Source: Candidatus Nitricoxidivorans perseverans
GTDB taxonomy: Bacteria; Pseudomonadota; Gammaproteobacteria; Burkholderiales; Rhodocyclaceae
Length of the DNA stretch: 64,000 nt
Direction of reading: 5' to 3'
Assembly: GCA_030246985.1 (NCBI GenBank)
Contig: CP107246.1
Span: forward strand, 62,001 to 126,000
Below, in pieces: positions 17,122 through 24,813 of the stretch (positions are counted from its first letter, which is position 1; every line of letters starts with the position of its first letter). The translations under genes were made by a program, and so were the position numbers. Below the pieces are notes generated by a model. It had not been told where the DNA came from. It saw nothing but the letters and a program-made list of their open reading frames with translations, and searched no databases.

Positions 17122-17401
17122 CACCGGCGGCGCCTCCCCGCTCGCCTCCGAAATGCTCGGGGATGGGGTGGGAGAAACTCTTGCGGTAGCGTTCATAGAT
17201 ACCCTCCATGACCGGGCCGGGCAGGGGCTGCGCCTTGGCGGACGCCTGGGCGCCCTGCCGCTGCCGTTCCAGCCATTGCCGCGTCGCTTCGCCGCGCTCG
17301 TCGGGCCGGGCCGGCTCCGGCGGTGCCGGTTCCGCCTGGGCGACAGTCGCCGTCGCCAGTACCCAGCATAGCACCGTCCATCTCATGCCTTGCCGTTTCA
17401 T
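17108..17401 (-). CDS. DUF3613 protein of the tad locus
   Basis: 97 residues. A signal peptide (MKRQGMRWTVLCWVLATATVAQA) precedes a Pro-rich linker and the conserved piece ATRQWLERQRQGAQASAKAQPLPGPVME, then IYERYRKSFSHPIPEHF. That pattern is typical of DUF3613 proteins, small periplasmic proteins found in betaproteobacterial tad clusters. No biochemical role is known to me. The ATG overlaps the stop of the preceding TPR gene (ATGA), so it is translationally coupled. Confidence 0.8.
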   Translation of the reverse strand: MKRQGMRWTVLCWVLATATVAQAEPAPPEPARPDERGEATRQWLERQRQGAQASAKAQPLPGPVMEGIYERYRKSFSHPIPEHFGGERGGAAGATAR

Positions 17402-18078
17402 CGCTTGTCTCCTTGTTCTGTCGCCAACCGCGCCGCCTCGTCCCGCAGCCGCGCCTGGTCCTCGTCGCCGATCTGATAGCGCTGCCGGACGTTCTCTGCG
17501 GCAACGTCGTCACCCTGCCGGTAAAATAACAGTATAAGGTTGAGAACCGCCTTGCGGTCCTCCGGGTCCAGGTCATGGGCGGTGAGGAATTCGATCTTCG
17601 CCCCGTCCAGGTCGCCGGCGAGCATCAGCGCGTACCCCAGGTCGCTGCGCACGCGGGCGTCGGCCGGTAGTGCGAGGCGTGCCTGGCGCAGGTGGTCCAC
17701 GCTCCCCCCCAGCTGCCCCGCCGCGCTGGCCAGGAGACCGAGGCCGTGATGGCCGGCGCCGGCCAGGCAGGTGGTCAGCAGGCCCCGGTAAAGAGCATGC
17801 GCTTCGGCCGTCTGGCCGATGCGGCGCAGGGTGTCCGCGCGCAGGTGGTCGGCGGCGACACCCTTGATGCCCGCGGCATCCAGGTGGGCCAGGGCGGCGT
17901 AGGGACGGCCCGCGTCCATGAGCTTGCGGATCATCGCTAGGCGTGTAAGTGCGCCCGGATCGCCGCTGCGCCCGCAGTCCATTGCCGTCTCGGCGGCTTC
18001 CGGGGGCTTGCCTGCCTGGCCGGCGCAGGCGGGCATCAGGCTGGTGAGGCAGAGGACAAGGGGGAGCAGGCGGCGCAT
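17398..18078 (-). CDS. TadD-like TPR protein of the tad pilus
   Basis: 226 residues. The N-terminal signal MRRLLPLVLCLTSLMPAC looks like a lipoprotein signal with a possible lipobox around LMPAC. Tetratricopeptide-like helices follow (RPYAALAHLDAAGI, AEAHALYRGLLTTCLAGAGHHGLGLLASAAG, ADARVRSDLGYALMLAGDLDGAKIEFLTAHDLDPEDRKAVLNL). TadD is an outer-membrane-associated assembly factor for the secretin or pilus. It starts 2 bp after the TadC stop and shares a 4-bp overlap with the DUF3613 gene. Confidence 0.87.
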   Translation of the reverse strand: MRRLLPLVLCLTSLMPACAGQAGKPPEAAETAMDCGRSGDPGALTRLAMIRKLMDAGRPYAALAHLDAAGIKGVAADHLRADTLRRIGQTAEAHALYRGLLTTCLAGAGHHGLGLLASAAGQLGGSVDHLRQARLALPADARVRSDLGYALMLAGDLDGAKIEFLTAHDLDPEDRKAVLNLILLFYRQGDDVAAENVRQRYQIGDEDQARLRDEAARLATEQGDKR

Positions 18079-18080
18079 GG

Positions 18081-18989
18081 CTAGATCCGTGCCAATGCGT
18101 TGGCCAGGGCGAGGAAGCCTGGGCCTGCGAGGAACAGCATGAGGGCGGGAAACATGAAGACGACCATCACCACCGTCATTTTCGCCGACAGCTTGCTGAC
18201 ATGCTCGCGCAGGCCGGTCATGCGCCGATCCTCGATGAGTGCGGCGAAGCGGGTGAGGGAGTCGCGCAAGCTGCCGCCGTAGCGGGTTGCCTGTTTGAGG
18301 ATGGCCACGGTATCGCTGAGCTCGGGCAGATCGAGGGGAGCTGCCATTTCCTCCAGCGCGTCGCCCCGCTCCTGGCCGGCGTTGATGCGAGCCAGTGCGA
18401 TGCCGATCTCCGTCGCCATCTGCGGTACCAGTTCCCGCCCCTGCTCGCTGATGACGCGCAGCGCATGCTCCAGCGAGAGGCCGGCGTCGAAGAGCATGCG
18501 CAGCAGGTGCAGCACCGCCAGCATTTCCTCGCGCATGACTTTCTGGCGTTTTTGCGCCAGCCAACCCAGAATACGGGGCGGCAGCAGATAGCCGGCGCCG
18601 AAGCCGAGGAAGGCCAGGACGGCGACATTGTCCATACCCTCGCCGGCCATGGCGCCCCAGACGCCGCCCACCAGCATGCCGGCCACGGGCGCCACGGCCG
18701 CGGTCGCGTAGTAGAGGGTATGGCGACCCTGGCTCGTCCAGCCGACGCGCCGGAGGTCGATCTCCACCGAGTGGCCGGAGCGACGGGAAACGCGCTTCAG
18801 CATGCCGGCGCCGTGCTCCCCCGGTTCGCTGTTTTCCGGCGACAGCCAGCCGACGCCCTCGCGGGATTCCAGCACCTCCTGGAAGCGCCGCATCGTCTCC
18901 TCTCCTTCCCTCTGCCGCACGAGAAGGAGCAAGACCAAGCCGGCGCCGGCCAGAAGCAGGGCGACGGCGATGAGCCAATGCCAGTGCAT
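18081..18989 (-). CDS. tadC: TadC-like inner membrane platform protein
   Basis: 302 residues, type II secretion F family. One N-terminal helix (LIAVALLLAGAGLVLLLLV) and a soluble linker precede a T2SSF domain (EEMLAVLHLLRMLFDAGLSLEHALRVI and RYGGSLRDSLTRFAALIEDRRM). Closing helices follow (MTVVMVVFMFPALMLFLAGPG). TadB and TadC form the platform on which the TadA ATPase acts. It sits 10 bp after tadB in the same direction. Confidence 0.9.
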   Translation of the reverse strand: MHWHWLIAVALLLAGAGLVLLLLVRQREGEETMRRFQEVLESREGVGWLSPENSEPGEHGAGMLKRVSRRSGHSVEIDLRRVGWTSQGRHTLYYATAAVAPVAGMLVGGVWGAMAGEGMDNVAVLAFLGFGAGYLLPPRILGWLAQKRQKVMREEMLAVLHLLRMLFDAGLSLEHALRVISEQGRELVPQMATEIGIALARINAGQERGDALEEMAAPLDLPELSDTVAILKQATRYGGSLRDSLTRFAALIEDRRMTGLREHVSKLSAKMTVVMVVFMFPALMLFLAGPGFLALANALARI

Positions 18990-18999
18990 CAGGGCGTCC

Positions 19000-19902
19000 T
19001 CATACGCTTTTCACCATGCGCCAGAGAATCACCACGCCCGCCGCCTGCAAAGCCAGGGCGAGCAGCAGCACGACGCGGCCCGTTGGGTCGTGCCACATGG
19101 CGTTGATGTAGTCCGGGTTCATCACCACCATGTATAGGGCCATGCCGCTGGGCAGGAGGCTCAACAGCCAGGCGCTGACGCGGGTTTCGCCGGTCAACGC
19201 CCGCAATTCCCGCTGCGCTTGTTCCCGATGGCGGACCAGTTGGCTGACGCTCTCCAGCATTTCCTTCGGGCTGCTGCCGTAGCCGCGGGCGATCTGCACC
19301 GCCATGGCGACGAAGTGCAGTTCGCGCAGTTTGTAGAGGCGGGCGGCGTCGCGCAGGGCATCGCCGATCTCTTCGCCCAGGTCAACCGCCTGCTGCACCC
19401 GCGCCATCACCTCGCTCAACGGTTCGCGCGTCTCTTCCGTGGCCAGGCTCAGGGCGCCGTCCAGGTTGCGTCCCGTCGCCAGGCCCCGTACCACCTGGTC
19501 GAGAAACAAGGGCACCTGGGCCACCATGGCGGTGGCCCGCTTGCGGTACTGGATATGGGGCCAGACGATGGCGGCGGCGGCCACGCCGCCGAGGACGGTG
19601 ACGGCCGCGAGCAATCCGCCGCTTCGCCAAGCCAGGCCCGCGGCCAGCACCGCTCCGAAGGCGGCGGCGAGGACATAGGGCGGCGTCAGGCGGATGCCGC
19701 CCCGCCACAGCCAGCGGTCCAGGAAGGTGCCGCGCAGGGGCCGGTCGCTGCGCGCGGCCTCGATGCGAAAGGCGGTGGCGGCCTTGAAGCGGTGCCCTAC
19801 CCGCGTACGCAGAGTGGCGCGCTGCTCAAAACGCAGCGTCCACACGGCCGCCAGCAGGAGCAGCAGGGCGAGGAGAAAGAGGCTGGTGGTTATCAACGCC
19901 AT
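19000..19902 (-). CDS. tadB: TadB-like inner membrane platform protein
   Basis: 300 residues. N-terminal transmembrane helix ([19 protein letters not shown]), then two further helices (about 75-110). A T2SSF domain follows: QVPLFLDQVVRGLATGRNLDGALSLA, then GSSPKEMLESVSQLVRHREQAQRELRALTGE and a final pair of helices. The motif order and the partner gene identify TadB. The start overlaps the end of tadA by 10 bp. Confidence 0.9.
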   Translation of the reverse strand: MALITTSLFLLALLLLLAAVWTLRFEQRATLRTRVGHRFKAATAFRIEAARSDRPLRGTFLDRWLWRGGIRLTPPYVLAAAFGAVLAAGLAWRSGGLLAAVTVLGGVAAAAIVWPHIQYRKRATAMVAQVPLFLDQVVRGLATGRNLDGALSLATEETREPLSEVMARVQQAVDLGEEIGDALRDAARLYKLRELHFVAMAVQIARGYGSSPKEMLESVSQLVRHREQAQRELRALTGETRVSAWLLSLLPSGMALYMVVMNPDYINAMWHDPTGRVVLLLALALQAAGVVILWRMVKSV

Positions 19903-21158
19903 TTGCCGCGACCGCCATTCGGGCGCAGCTTGGCCACTGTCGGCATGCCGAGGCTGGCGAAGCTGTCGCTGTCGCTGCGGTACTCATAAAGCGCGTTGGA
20001 GACAAATTCGCCGTCGCGTATGCCCAGCACCTCCTCGATGGCGAAGAGGCGGCGCCGGCCGTCGGGCAGGCGGCTGATCTGCACGATGAGGTCGAGGGCG
20101 GTGGATATCATGGTCTTCAGGGTCAGATCCGTGCCCTGGAAGCCGGCCAGCCCAGCCAGCATCTCTATGCGGACGAGGGCGTCGCGGGGGCTGTTGGCGT
20201 GCACCGTGCTCATGCAGCCGTCGTGGCCCGTGTTCATCGCCTGGAGCACGTCCATGACCTCGTCGCCGCGCACTTCGCCGAGGATGATGCGGTCGGGGCG
20301 CATGCGCAGGGCATTGCGCACCAGATCCCGAGACGTCACCTCGCCGCGTCCGTCGATGTTCGGCGGCCGCGTCTCCAGGCGGACGACGTGGTCGTGGCCG
20401 AGTTGCAATTCGGCGGCGTCCTCGATGGTGACTAGGCGCTCGTCGGTAGGGATGTAGCGGCTGAGCACATTGAGCAGCGTCGTTTTGCCGGCGCCGGTGC
20501 CGCCGCTGATGAGGATGTTGCAGCGCTTCTCCACCGCTTTGTGCAGGAAGTCGAGGACCGGCTGGTCGGCGGTACCGAAGGCCAGGAGGTCTCCGGCCTG
20601 CAGCGGATCCTTGCGGAACTTGCGGATGGACAGGCACGGCCCGTTCAGGGCCACGGGTGGAATGATGGCATTGACGCGGCTGCCGTCCGGCAGGCGGGCG
20701 TCCACCATCGGGCTAGACTCGTCGAGCCGCCGCCCAAGGGGCGCCAGGATGCGTCGGATGACGCGCAGGACGTGGTCGTCGTCGATGAAGCGCAGGTCCG
20801 AGTGCTGGAGCCTGCCGGCGCGCTCGATGAATATGTGGCGGCAGCCGTTCACCAGGATGTCGTTCACTTGATCGTCGTGGATCAGTTTTTCCAGCGGGCC
20901 GTAACCGGTGAGCTCGTCCACCATCTCCCGCGCCAACTGCTCGGTGTCGTTGGCGGTGACCGCCAGGCGATGGTCGGCTACGTAGCGGGATACCTTGCCG
21001 CGCACGTAACCGGCCAGATCGTCCTTCGACATCTCGCCGACGGGGACGCGCTCCTCCTCGAGGCGATCGATGAGGTAGTGGTGCAGACGCAGCTTGATGT
21101 CCTGGTAGGTCTCGCTGTGCTTGAGACTATAGTCATAGCCGAAGTTGGCGAAGGACAT
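19893..21158 (-). CDS. tadA: TadA/CpaF pilus assembly ATPase
   Basis: 421 residues, the energy source for Tad pilus assembly. Recognised parts are the CpaF N-terminal region ([16 protein letters not shown]), [27 protein letters not shown], and Walker [13 protein letters not shown]. Then come the [10 protein letters not shown] Asp box, [30 protein letters not shown] (Walker B) and the His box [19 protein letters not shown]. Length and motif spacing are normal for CpaF. It is followed by tadB with a 10-bp overlap. Confidence 0.95.
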   Translation of the reverse strand: MSFANFGYDYSLKHSETYQDIKLRLHHYLIDRLEEERVPVGEMSKDDLAGYVRGKVSRYVADHRLAVTANDTEQLAREMVDELTGYGPLEKLIHDDQVNDILVNGCRHIFIERAGRLQHSDLRFIDDDHVLRVIRRILAPLGRRLDESSPMVDARLPDGSRVNAIIPPVALNGPCLSIRKFRKDPLQAGDLLAFGTADQPVLDFLHKAVEKRCNILISGGTGAGKTTLLNVLSRYIPTDERLVTIEDAAELQLGHDHVVRLETRPPNIDGRGEVTSRDLVRNALRMRPDRIILGEVRGDEVMDVLQAMNTGHDGCMSTVHANSPRDALVRIEMLAGLAGFQGTDLTLKTMISTALDLIVQISRLPDGRRRLFAIEEVLGIRDGEFVSNALYEYRSDSDSFASLGMPTVAKLRPNGGRGKWR

Positions 21159-21171
21159 GGTCTTCGCCGTC

Positions 21172-22386
21172 CTAGCGCCGGCCGCCTGTCAGCCACTCCC
21201 GCGCCTTGAGCAGCCAGCCCGGTACGGTCTCCTCGGTGGACGGCAGCGGTGTCACCAGCTCCCGCGCCAAGCGGCGCACGGCCGTGGCGTATGAATCCTG
21301 CGGCGCCGTGTCGAATATGCTCTCGCCGCTGTTCATCACCGACAGGCGGGCCATCCCCGAGGATGGCAGGGTCGCCAGGAGGGGAAGCCCCATGCCCTTG
21401 GCGACGCTGTCGGCATCCGGCGGCATCTTGGACAAGTAATGGTCGAGCACCAGGCTGGCGTTGCCGAGGTCGATCTTGTTCTCGCGCAGGTGTTGCAGAA
21501 GGGTCATGTTCTGTTTGCAGCTGGGCAGGCTCTGCTCGGCGATAAGCACCACCCGGTCCACGCGGCCCAGGGTCAGGTAGAGAAAGTCCGAGGCCGGCAC
21601 GCCGCCCAGGTTGATCACCACATGGGTGAAGTAGCGGCGGAGGGTGCCGAGCAGCACATAGACGTCCGCGGATGTGATGCCCTGGGCCGCCAGGTGGGGA
21701 TCTTCGGGCATGGCCAGCAGGTGGAGGCCGCTCTTGTGTCTGCCGAAAGCGGTCTCGATGAGGGTGGCGTCCAGGCGGCGCAGGCTGCGCACGGCATCGA
21801 CGAAGGTGTAGGAAGAATTGACGCCGAGGAACAGCAGGGTGTCCGCCGGCGGTGTCCCAAGGTCCAGGAGCAGTGTCTTGTGCCGCGGCGACTGGGCCTG
21901 GATGGCCAGGGCCAGGTGGAGGGCGAGCATGGGCGCATCGCCACCGGGCCGGGCGCTGATCACGGCGGCGACCCATCCGTTCTCGCCGGGGCTCACGGTC
22001 AGGGAATGGGTGCGGTCGAGGGTATGGCGGATCAGGCTGATCGCCTCCTCCGGCCGCAATTCCGGCGTCATGAAGTCGCGGGCTCCGGCTCGCAGGGCTG
22101 CCAAGAGCAGTGTCTGGTCATGCGCCTCGGCCACCGCGATGATGGGTAGCAGCGGCTTGGCGGCCGCCAGGCCATCGAGAAAGGCCGTCTCCTGGCGCAA
22201 ACCGCCGTGGGAGAGGCTGATGAAGACCAGCCGCGTGCCGGTGACGTCCACCAGTTGCAGCACACGCTCCAGGGAAAGCGCGTCCATCACGATGGCCTCG
22301 CCCTCGTCGCGCAGGAGATTGGTGAGCCAGCGGGCGAAATCCTCCTGATCGGTGACGACGACGAAGCTGCGGCGTTCGGCGGTCAT
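21172..22386 (-). CDS. TadZ/CpaE-like pilus localisation protein
   Basis: 404 residues. The N-terminal receiver-like domain lacks a clear phosphorylation motif, as is usual for TadZ. The C-terminal half is a MinD/ParA-type fold (GWVAAVISARPGGDAPMLALHLALAIQ, TLLLDLGTPPADTLLFLGV, FTHVVINLGGVPASDFLYLTLGRVDRVVLIAEQ). The deviant Walker A (ARPGGDAPM, no GK[ST]) suggests weak or absent ATPase activity. TadZ proteins place the Tad machinery at the cell pole. It overlaps the secretin gene by 4 bp. Confidence 0.88.
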   Translation of the reverse strand: MTAERRSFVVVTDQEDFARWLTNLLRDEGEAIVMDALSLERVLQLVDVTGTRLVFISLSHGGLRQETAFLDGLAAAKPLLPIIAVAEAHDQTLLLAALRAGARDFMTPELRPEEAISLIRHTLDRTHSLTVSPGENGWVAAVISARPGGDAPMLALHLALAIQAQSPRHKTLLLDLGTPPADTLLFLGVNSSYTFVDAVRSLRRLDATLIETAFGRHKSGLHLLAMPEDPHLAAQGITSADVYVLLGTLRRYFTHVVINLGGVPASDFLYLTLGRVDRVVLIAEQSLPSCKQNMTLLQHLRENKIDLGNASLVLDHYLSKMPPDADSVAKGMGLPLLATLPSSGMARLSVMNSGESIFDTAPQDSYATAVRRLARELVTPLPSTEETVPGWLLKAREWLTGGRR

Positions 22387-23702
22387 TCGGAGAATCCTGT
22401 GCGGGAACCAAAGCGGCCCTTCTCCTGGAACATCAACTGGAAGAAGGTGGGGTCGTAGCCGCGGTAGGTCTCGCCGGGCAGCGGCGGCAGCGTCTGGTCC
22501 TTAGCGAAGGGTCGCACCACGTGGGCGGTGACGACCATCAACAGTTCCTTGTCGGCCCGGTCGAAGCGGGTGGAGCGGAAAAAGGCGCCGAGGATGGGGA
22601 TGTCGCCGAGGAAGGGAAACTTGTCCACGGCGCTGGTGGTGTTTCGGCTGACCAGGCCGCTGAGGACGAAGCTCTCCCCGTTGGACAGGGCGACGCTGGT
22701 GTCGGTGCGGCGCACGCGCAGACCGGGTACGGCGACACCGCCCGTCTGCACGCCGAGGGTGTCGTCCAGTTCGCTCACTTCCGGCGATACCTTGAGAAAG
22801 ATGTGGTCCGGATCGAGTACCGTCGGCGTGAGGGCGAGCTTGATGCCGAATTCCTTGAACTTGATGCTGATAGAGCTATCGGCGCCGCCGCCGGTGCGCA
22901 TCGGGATGGGAATCTCGCCGCCCGCCAGGAAGGAGGCTGTCTGGCCGCTGATGGTGGTGAGGCTGGGCTCGGCCAGGGAATAGGCGAAGCCGTTTTCCTC
23001 GAGCATGCTGAGGGCGCCGAGCAGACCCTTTTGGGCGCCGCCCCAGACGAGATTGTAGGACTTGAGGAAGGGCAGGAAGCCCGACTCGCTGACCAGCGTA
23101 AAATTGCCGGTCGTCGGGTCCGATTGCACGCCGGTCAGGTTGCCCGGCCCCGAGATGGCCTTGGTAGTCCTGCTGTTGTTCCTGCCGAGGAAGAAGCCGG
23201 CATCCATCAATCGCCGACGGCTCACCTCCACCACCTTGATGTCGATCTGCACCTGATTGTCAAAGACCGAAGCGCTGGCGTCGGGGGTCTTGTCGCCGCG
23301 GGCGACTTGCAGAGCCGCCGCGTGCTGCTCAAGGGAGGTAATGGTGCCGGAAAGCTTCAGGCGGTCGCCCAAAGGCTCCACTCGCAGGCCGTCACCCTCG
23401 GCCAGTTCGGGCAGAGGCGTGACCACCAGCCGAGCTTGGTAGGCGGGGAGCGGATCCTGGCGGTTGTCCCAGACGAACAGCGTCGTGCTTCCGGTCTGCT
23501 TGCCGGTGATGAGCAGGGAGCGGGCGGAGGTCATCGCCACGGCGGCGACTTTTGGATCGCCGACGGCGATCCGCCGGATCGGCTTGTCGCGGGTGAGCGA
23601 CGTCTGGCTGCCGGGGGCGAGGACGATATCCTCCGCATCCGCGACTGCCAGCGGAGCGGCCAGGAGCAGGAAGGCGAAGCAGGCGAACAGGCGATGGAGC
23701 AC
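22383..23702 (-). CDS. Tad pilus secretin (RcpA/CpaC)
   Basis: 439 residues. A signal peptide (MLHRLFACFAFLLLAAPLAVA) precedes the pilus-secretin N-domain (VLAPGSQTSLTRDKPIRRIAVGDPKVA, LLITGKQTGSTTLFVWD). A BON-like segment and the secretin core follow (VQIDIKVVEVSRRRLMDAGF, FAYSLAEPSLTTISGQTASFLAGGEIPIP, GIKLALTPTVLD). The late VLSGLVSRNTTSAVDKFPFLGDIPILGAFFRS is the classical secretin signature. It forms the outer-membrane pore for the Tad pilus. CpaB is encoded 21 bp upstream. Confidence 0.94.
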   Translation of the reverse strand: MLHRLFACFAFLLLAAPLAVADAEDIVLAPGSQTSLTRDKPIRRIAVGDPKVAAVAMTSARSLLITGKQTGSTTLFVWDNRQDPLPAYQARLVVTPLPELAEGDGLRVEPLGDRLKLSGTITSLEQHAAALQVARGDKTPDASASVFDNQVQIDIKVVEVSRRRLMDAGFFLGRNNSRTTKAISGPGNLTGVQSDPTTGNFTLVSESGFLPFLKSYNLVWGGAQKGLLGALSMLEENGFAYSLAEPSLTTISGQTASFLAGGEIPIPMRTGGGADSSISIKFKEFGIKLALTPTVLDPDHIFLKVSPEVSELDDTLGVQTGGVAVPGLRVRRTDTSVALSNGESFVLSGLVSRNTTSAVDKFPFLGDIPILGAFFRSTRFDRADKELLMVVTAHVVRPFAKDQTLPPLPGETYRGYDPTFFQLMFQEKGRFGSRTGFSE

Positions 23703-23723
23703 GGTGGCCTCGGCGGATGGGAT

Positions 23724-24620
23724 TCAGCGGGATGGCGCGCCGATGGCGCGGACGGTGTCGCCCTCGTGGAGCATGACGGCCGGCGCTCCCGCGCCACGCT
23801 TCGCCGGTTTTTTCGCGGCGGGAGGCGAGACCTGAGCCAGTTCGGCCAGGCGGACAAGGGTGGGGCCGGGATCGACGGCAACGGCGGCGGCGGGAGACTC
23901 GGCGGGCCGCAGGGAGAGGCGCAGGGCGCCGCTGCTGGCGGCCAGCATCAGCCGGGAGGCGGCCGCCTCGGGGATGGCGAGCACCGCCGAGGTGGTGGTG
24001 GTACGAGGTCGGCCGGCCAGTTTCTGGGAGGTGTCCGCCGCACGCGCGGCCACGCCCTCGCCTTCCTCCGTCGCGGCTTGCGGTTGCAGTACCGACTCGC
24101 CGTAGGCCAGCAAGCGTACGCCGGCGAGAACCACTTGGGCCGAGCTGGCATTGCCGGTCTCTTGCGCGCCGCGCAGGTAGAGGAGAACGTCCACCCGGTC
24201 TCCTGGCTGGGCGAAGCCGCCGAGCCCGACAACATCGTCGACTTTTATGGCCACGGCACGCTCGCCGGCACGCAGGCCGCGCAAGATGCGGCCTTCGACG
24301 GGAAAGTGGACGCGGGTGAGCGTTTCGCCGGGGGCGATGTCGGCAATGGGCGCCTGGCCGACTACCTGCGCGGGGGCCGTGAAGCTGCCGGCCGGTTTGA
24401 TCGGCACCGGCTTGAGGGCTACATCGTCGGCTCGAACGGGTTCGCCGGCGCGCAAGGGCTGGATGGACTGGACGACCTGCACGGCGGGAGGAACAGGCCG
24501 CTGGACGGCCGCCGGCTGGGTGCTCAATCGGTAGCCGACGAAGGCCGCAATGACCGCGCCTATCGCCAGGACGAGAGCCAATCCACGCAGGAGCCACGTC
24601 ATAGTCACCATCGGCACCAT
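23724..24620 (-). CDS. cpaB: Flp pilus assembly protein CpaB/RcpC
   Basis: 298 residues with one N-terminal transmembrane helix (LLRGLALVLAIGAVIAAFVGY). Then come SAF/CpaB-like repeats: VVQSIQPLRAGEPVRADDVALKPVPI and IAPGETLTRVHFPVEGRILRGL, with the RcpC signature AIKVDDVVGLGGFAQPGDRVDVLLYL. A tail domain follows (TSAVLAIPEAAASRLMLAASSGALRLSLRP). It is a periplasmic partner of the secretin and the first gene of the nine-gene minus-strand tad operon. In-frame ATGs at 24620, 24611 and 24602 leave the exact start uncertain. A perfect FNR-type box lies about 81 bp upstream. Confidence 0.9.
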   Translation of the reverse strand: MVPMVTMTWLLRGLALVLAIGAVIAAFVGYRLSTQPAAVQRPVPPAVQVVQSIQPLRAGEPVRADDVALKPVPIKPAGSFTAPAQVVGQAPIADIAPGETLTRVHFPVEGRILRGLRAGERAVAIKVDDVVGLGGFAQPGDRVDVLLYLRGAQETGNASSAQVVLAGVRLLAYGESVLQPQAATEEGEGVAARAADTSQKLAGRPRTTTTSAVLAIPEAAASRLMLAASSGALRLSLRPAESPAAAVAVDPGPTLVRLAELAQVSPPAAKKPAKRGAGAPAVMLHEGDTVRAIGAPSR

Positions 24621-24700
24621 TTATTTAGCATTCGGGGGGAGCAGCATATCATTCAGTGCATTATCTGCCAAGCGAGGTGGGTTGGCGCAGTGGTTGAGAA

Positions 24701-24714
24701 TTGATGTAGATCAA
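24701..24714. promoter_or_regulatory. Perfect FNR/Anr-type binding site
   Basis: TTGATGTAGATCAA fits TTGAT-N4-ATCAA exactly. It lies between the divergent cpaB (start 24620) and the PAS histidine kinase gene (start 24814). A GATAAT hexamer on the minus strand at 24665-24660 could be the -10 of the tad operon, but the spacing from the box is not the ideal -41.5. Confidence 0.7.
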
Positions 24715-24813
24715 GACATCGAGGCCGTCGTCTTGCTGACGATGAAATGAGCTGAGACGCTGCTTGCGTCGGAGGCGTATGCTCTGCGCCATGCCGGCGC
24801 GCCAATTTCCATC

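Noticed and set aside
22521-24704. 727-codon plus-strand frame over cpaC and cpaB
   Set aside because: Antisense shadow in very high GC DNA; full of Gly/Arg/Asp/Gln without domain pattern, while the minus strand encodes a complete secretin and CpaB.
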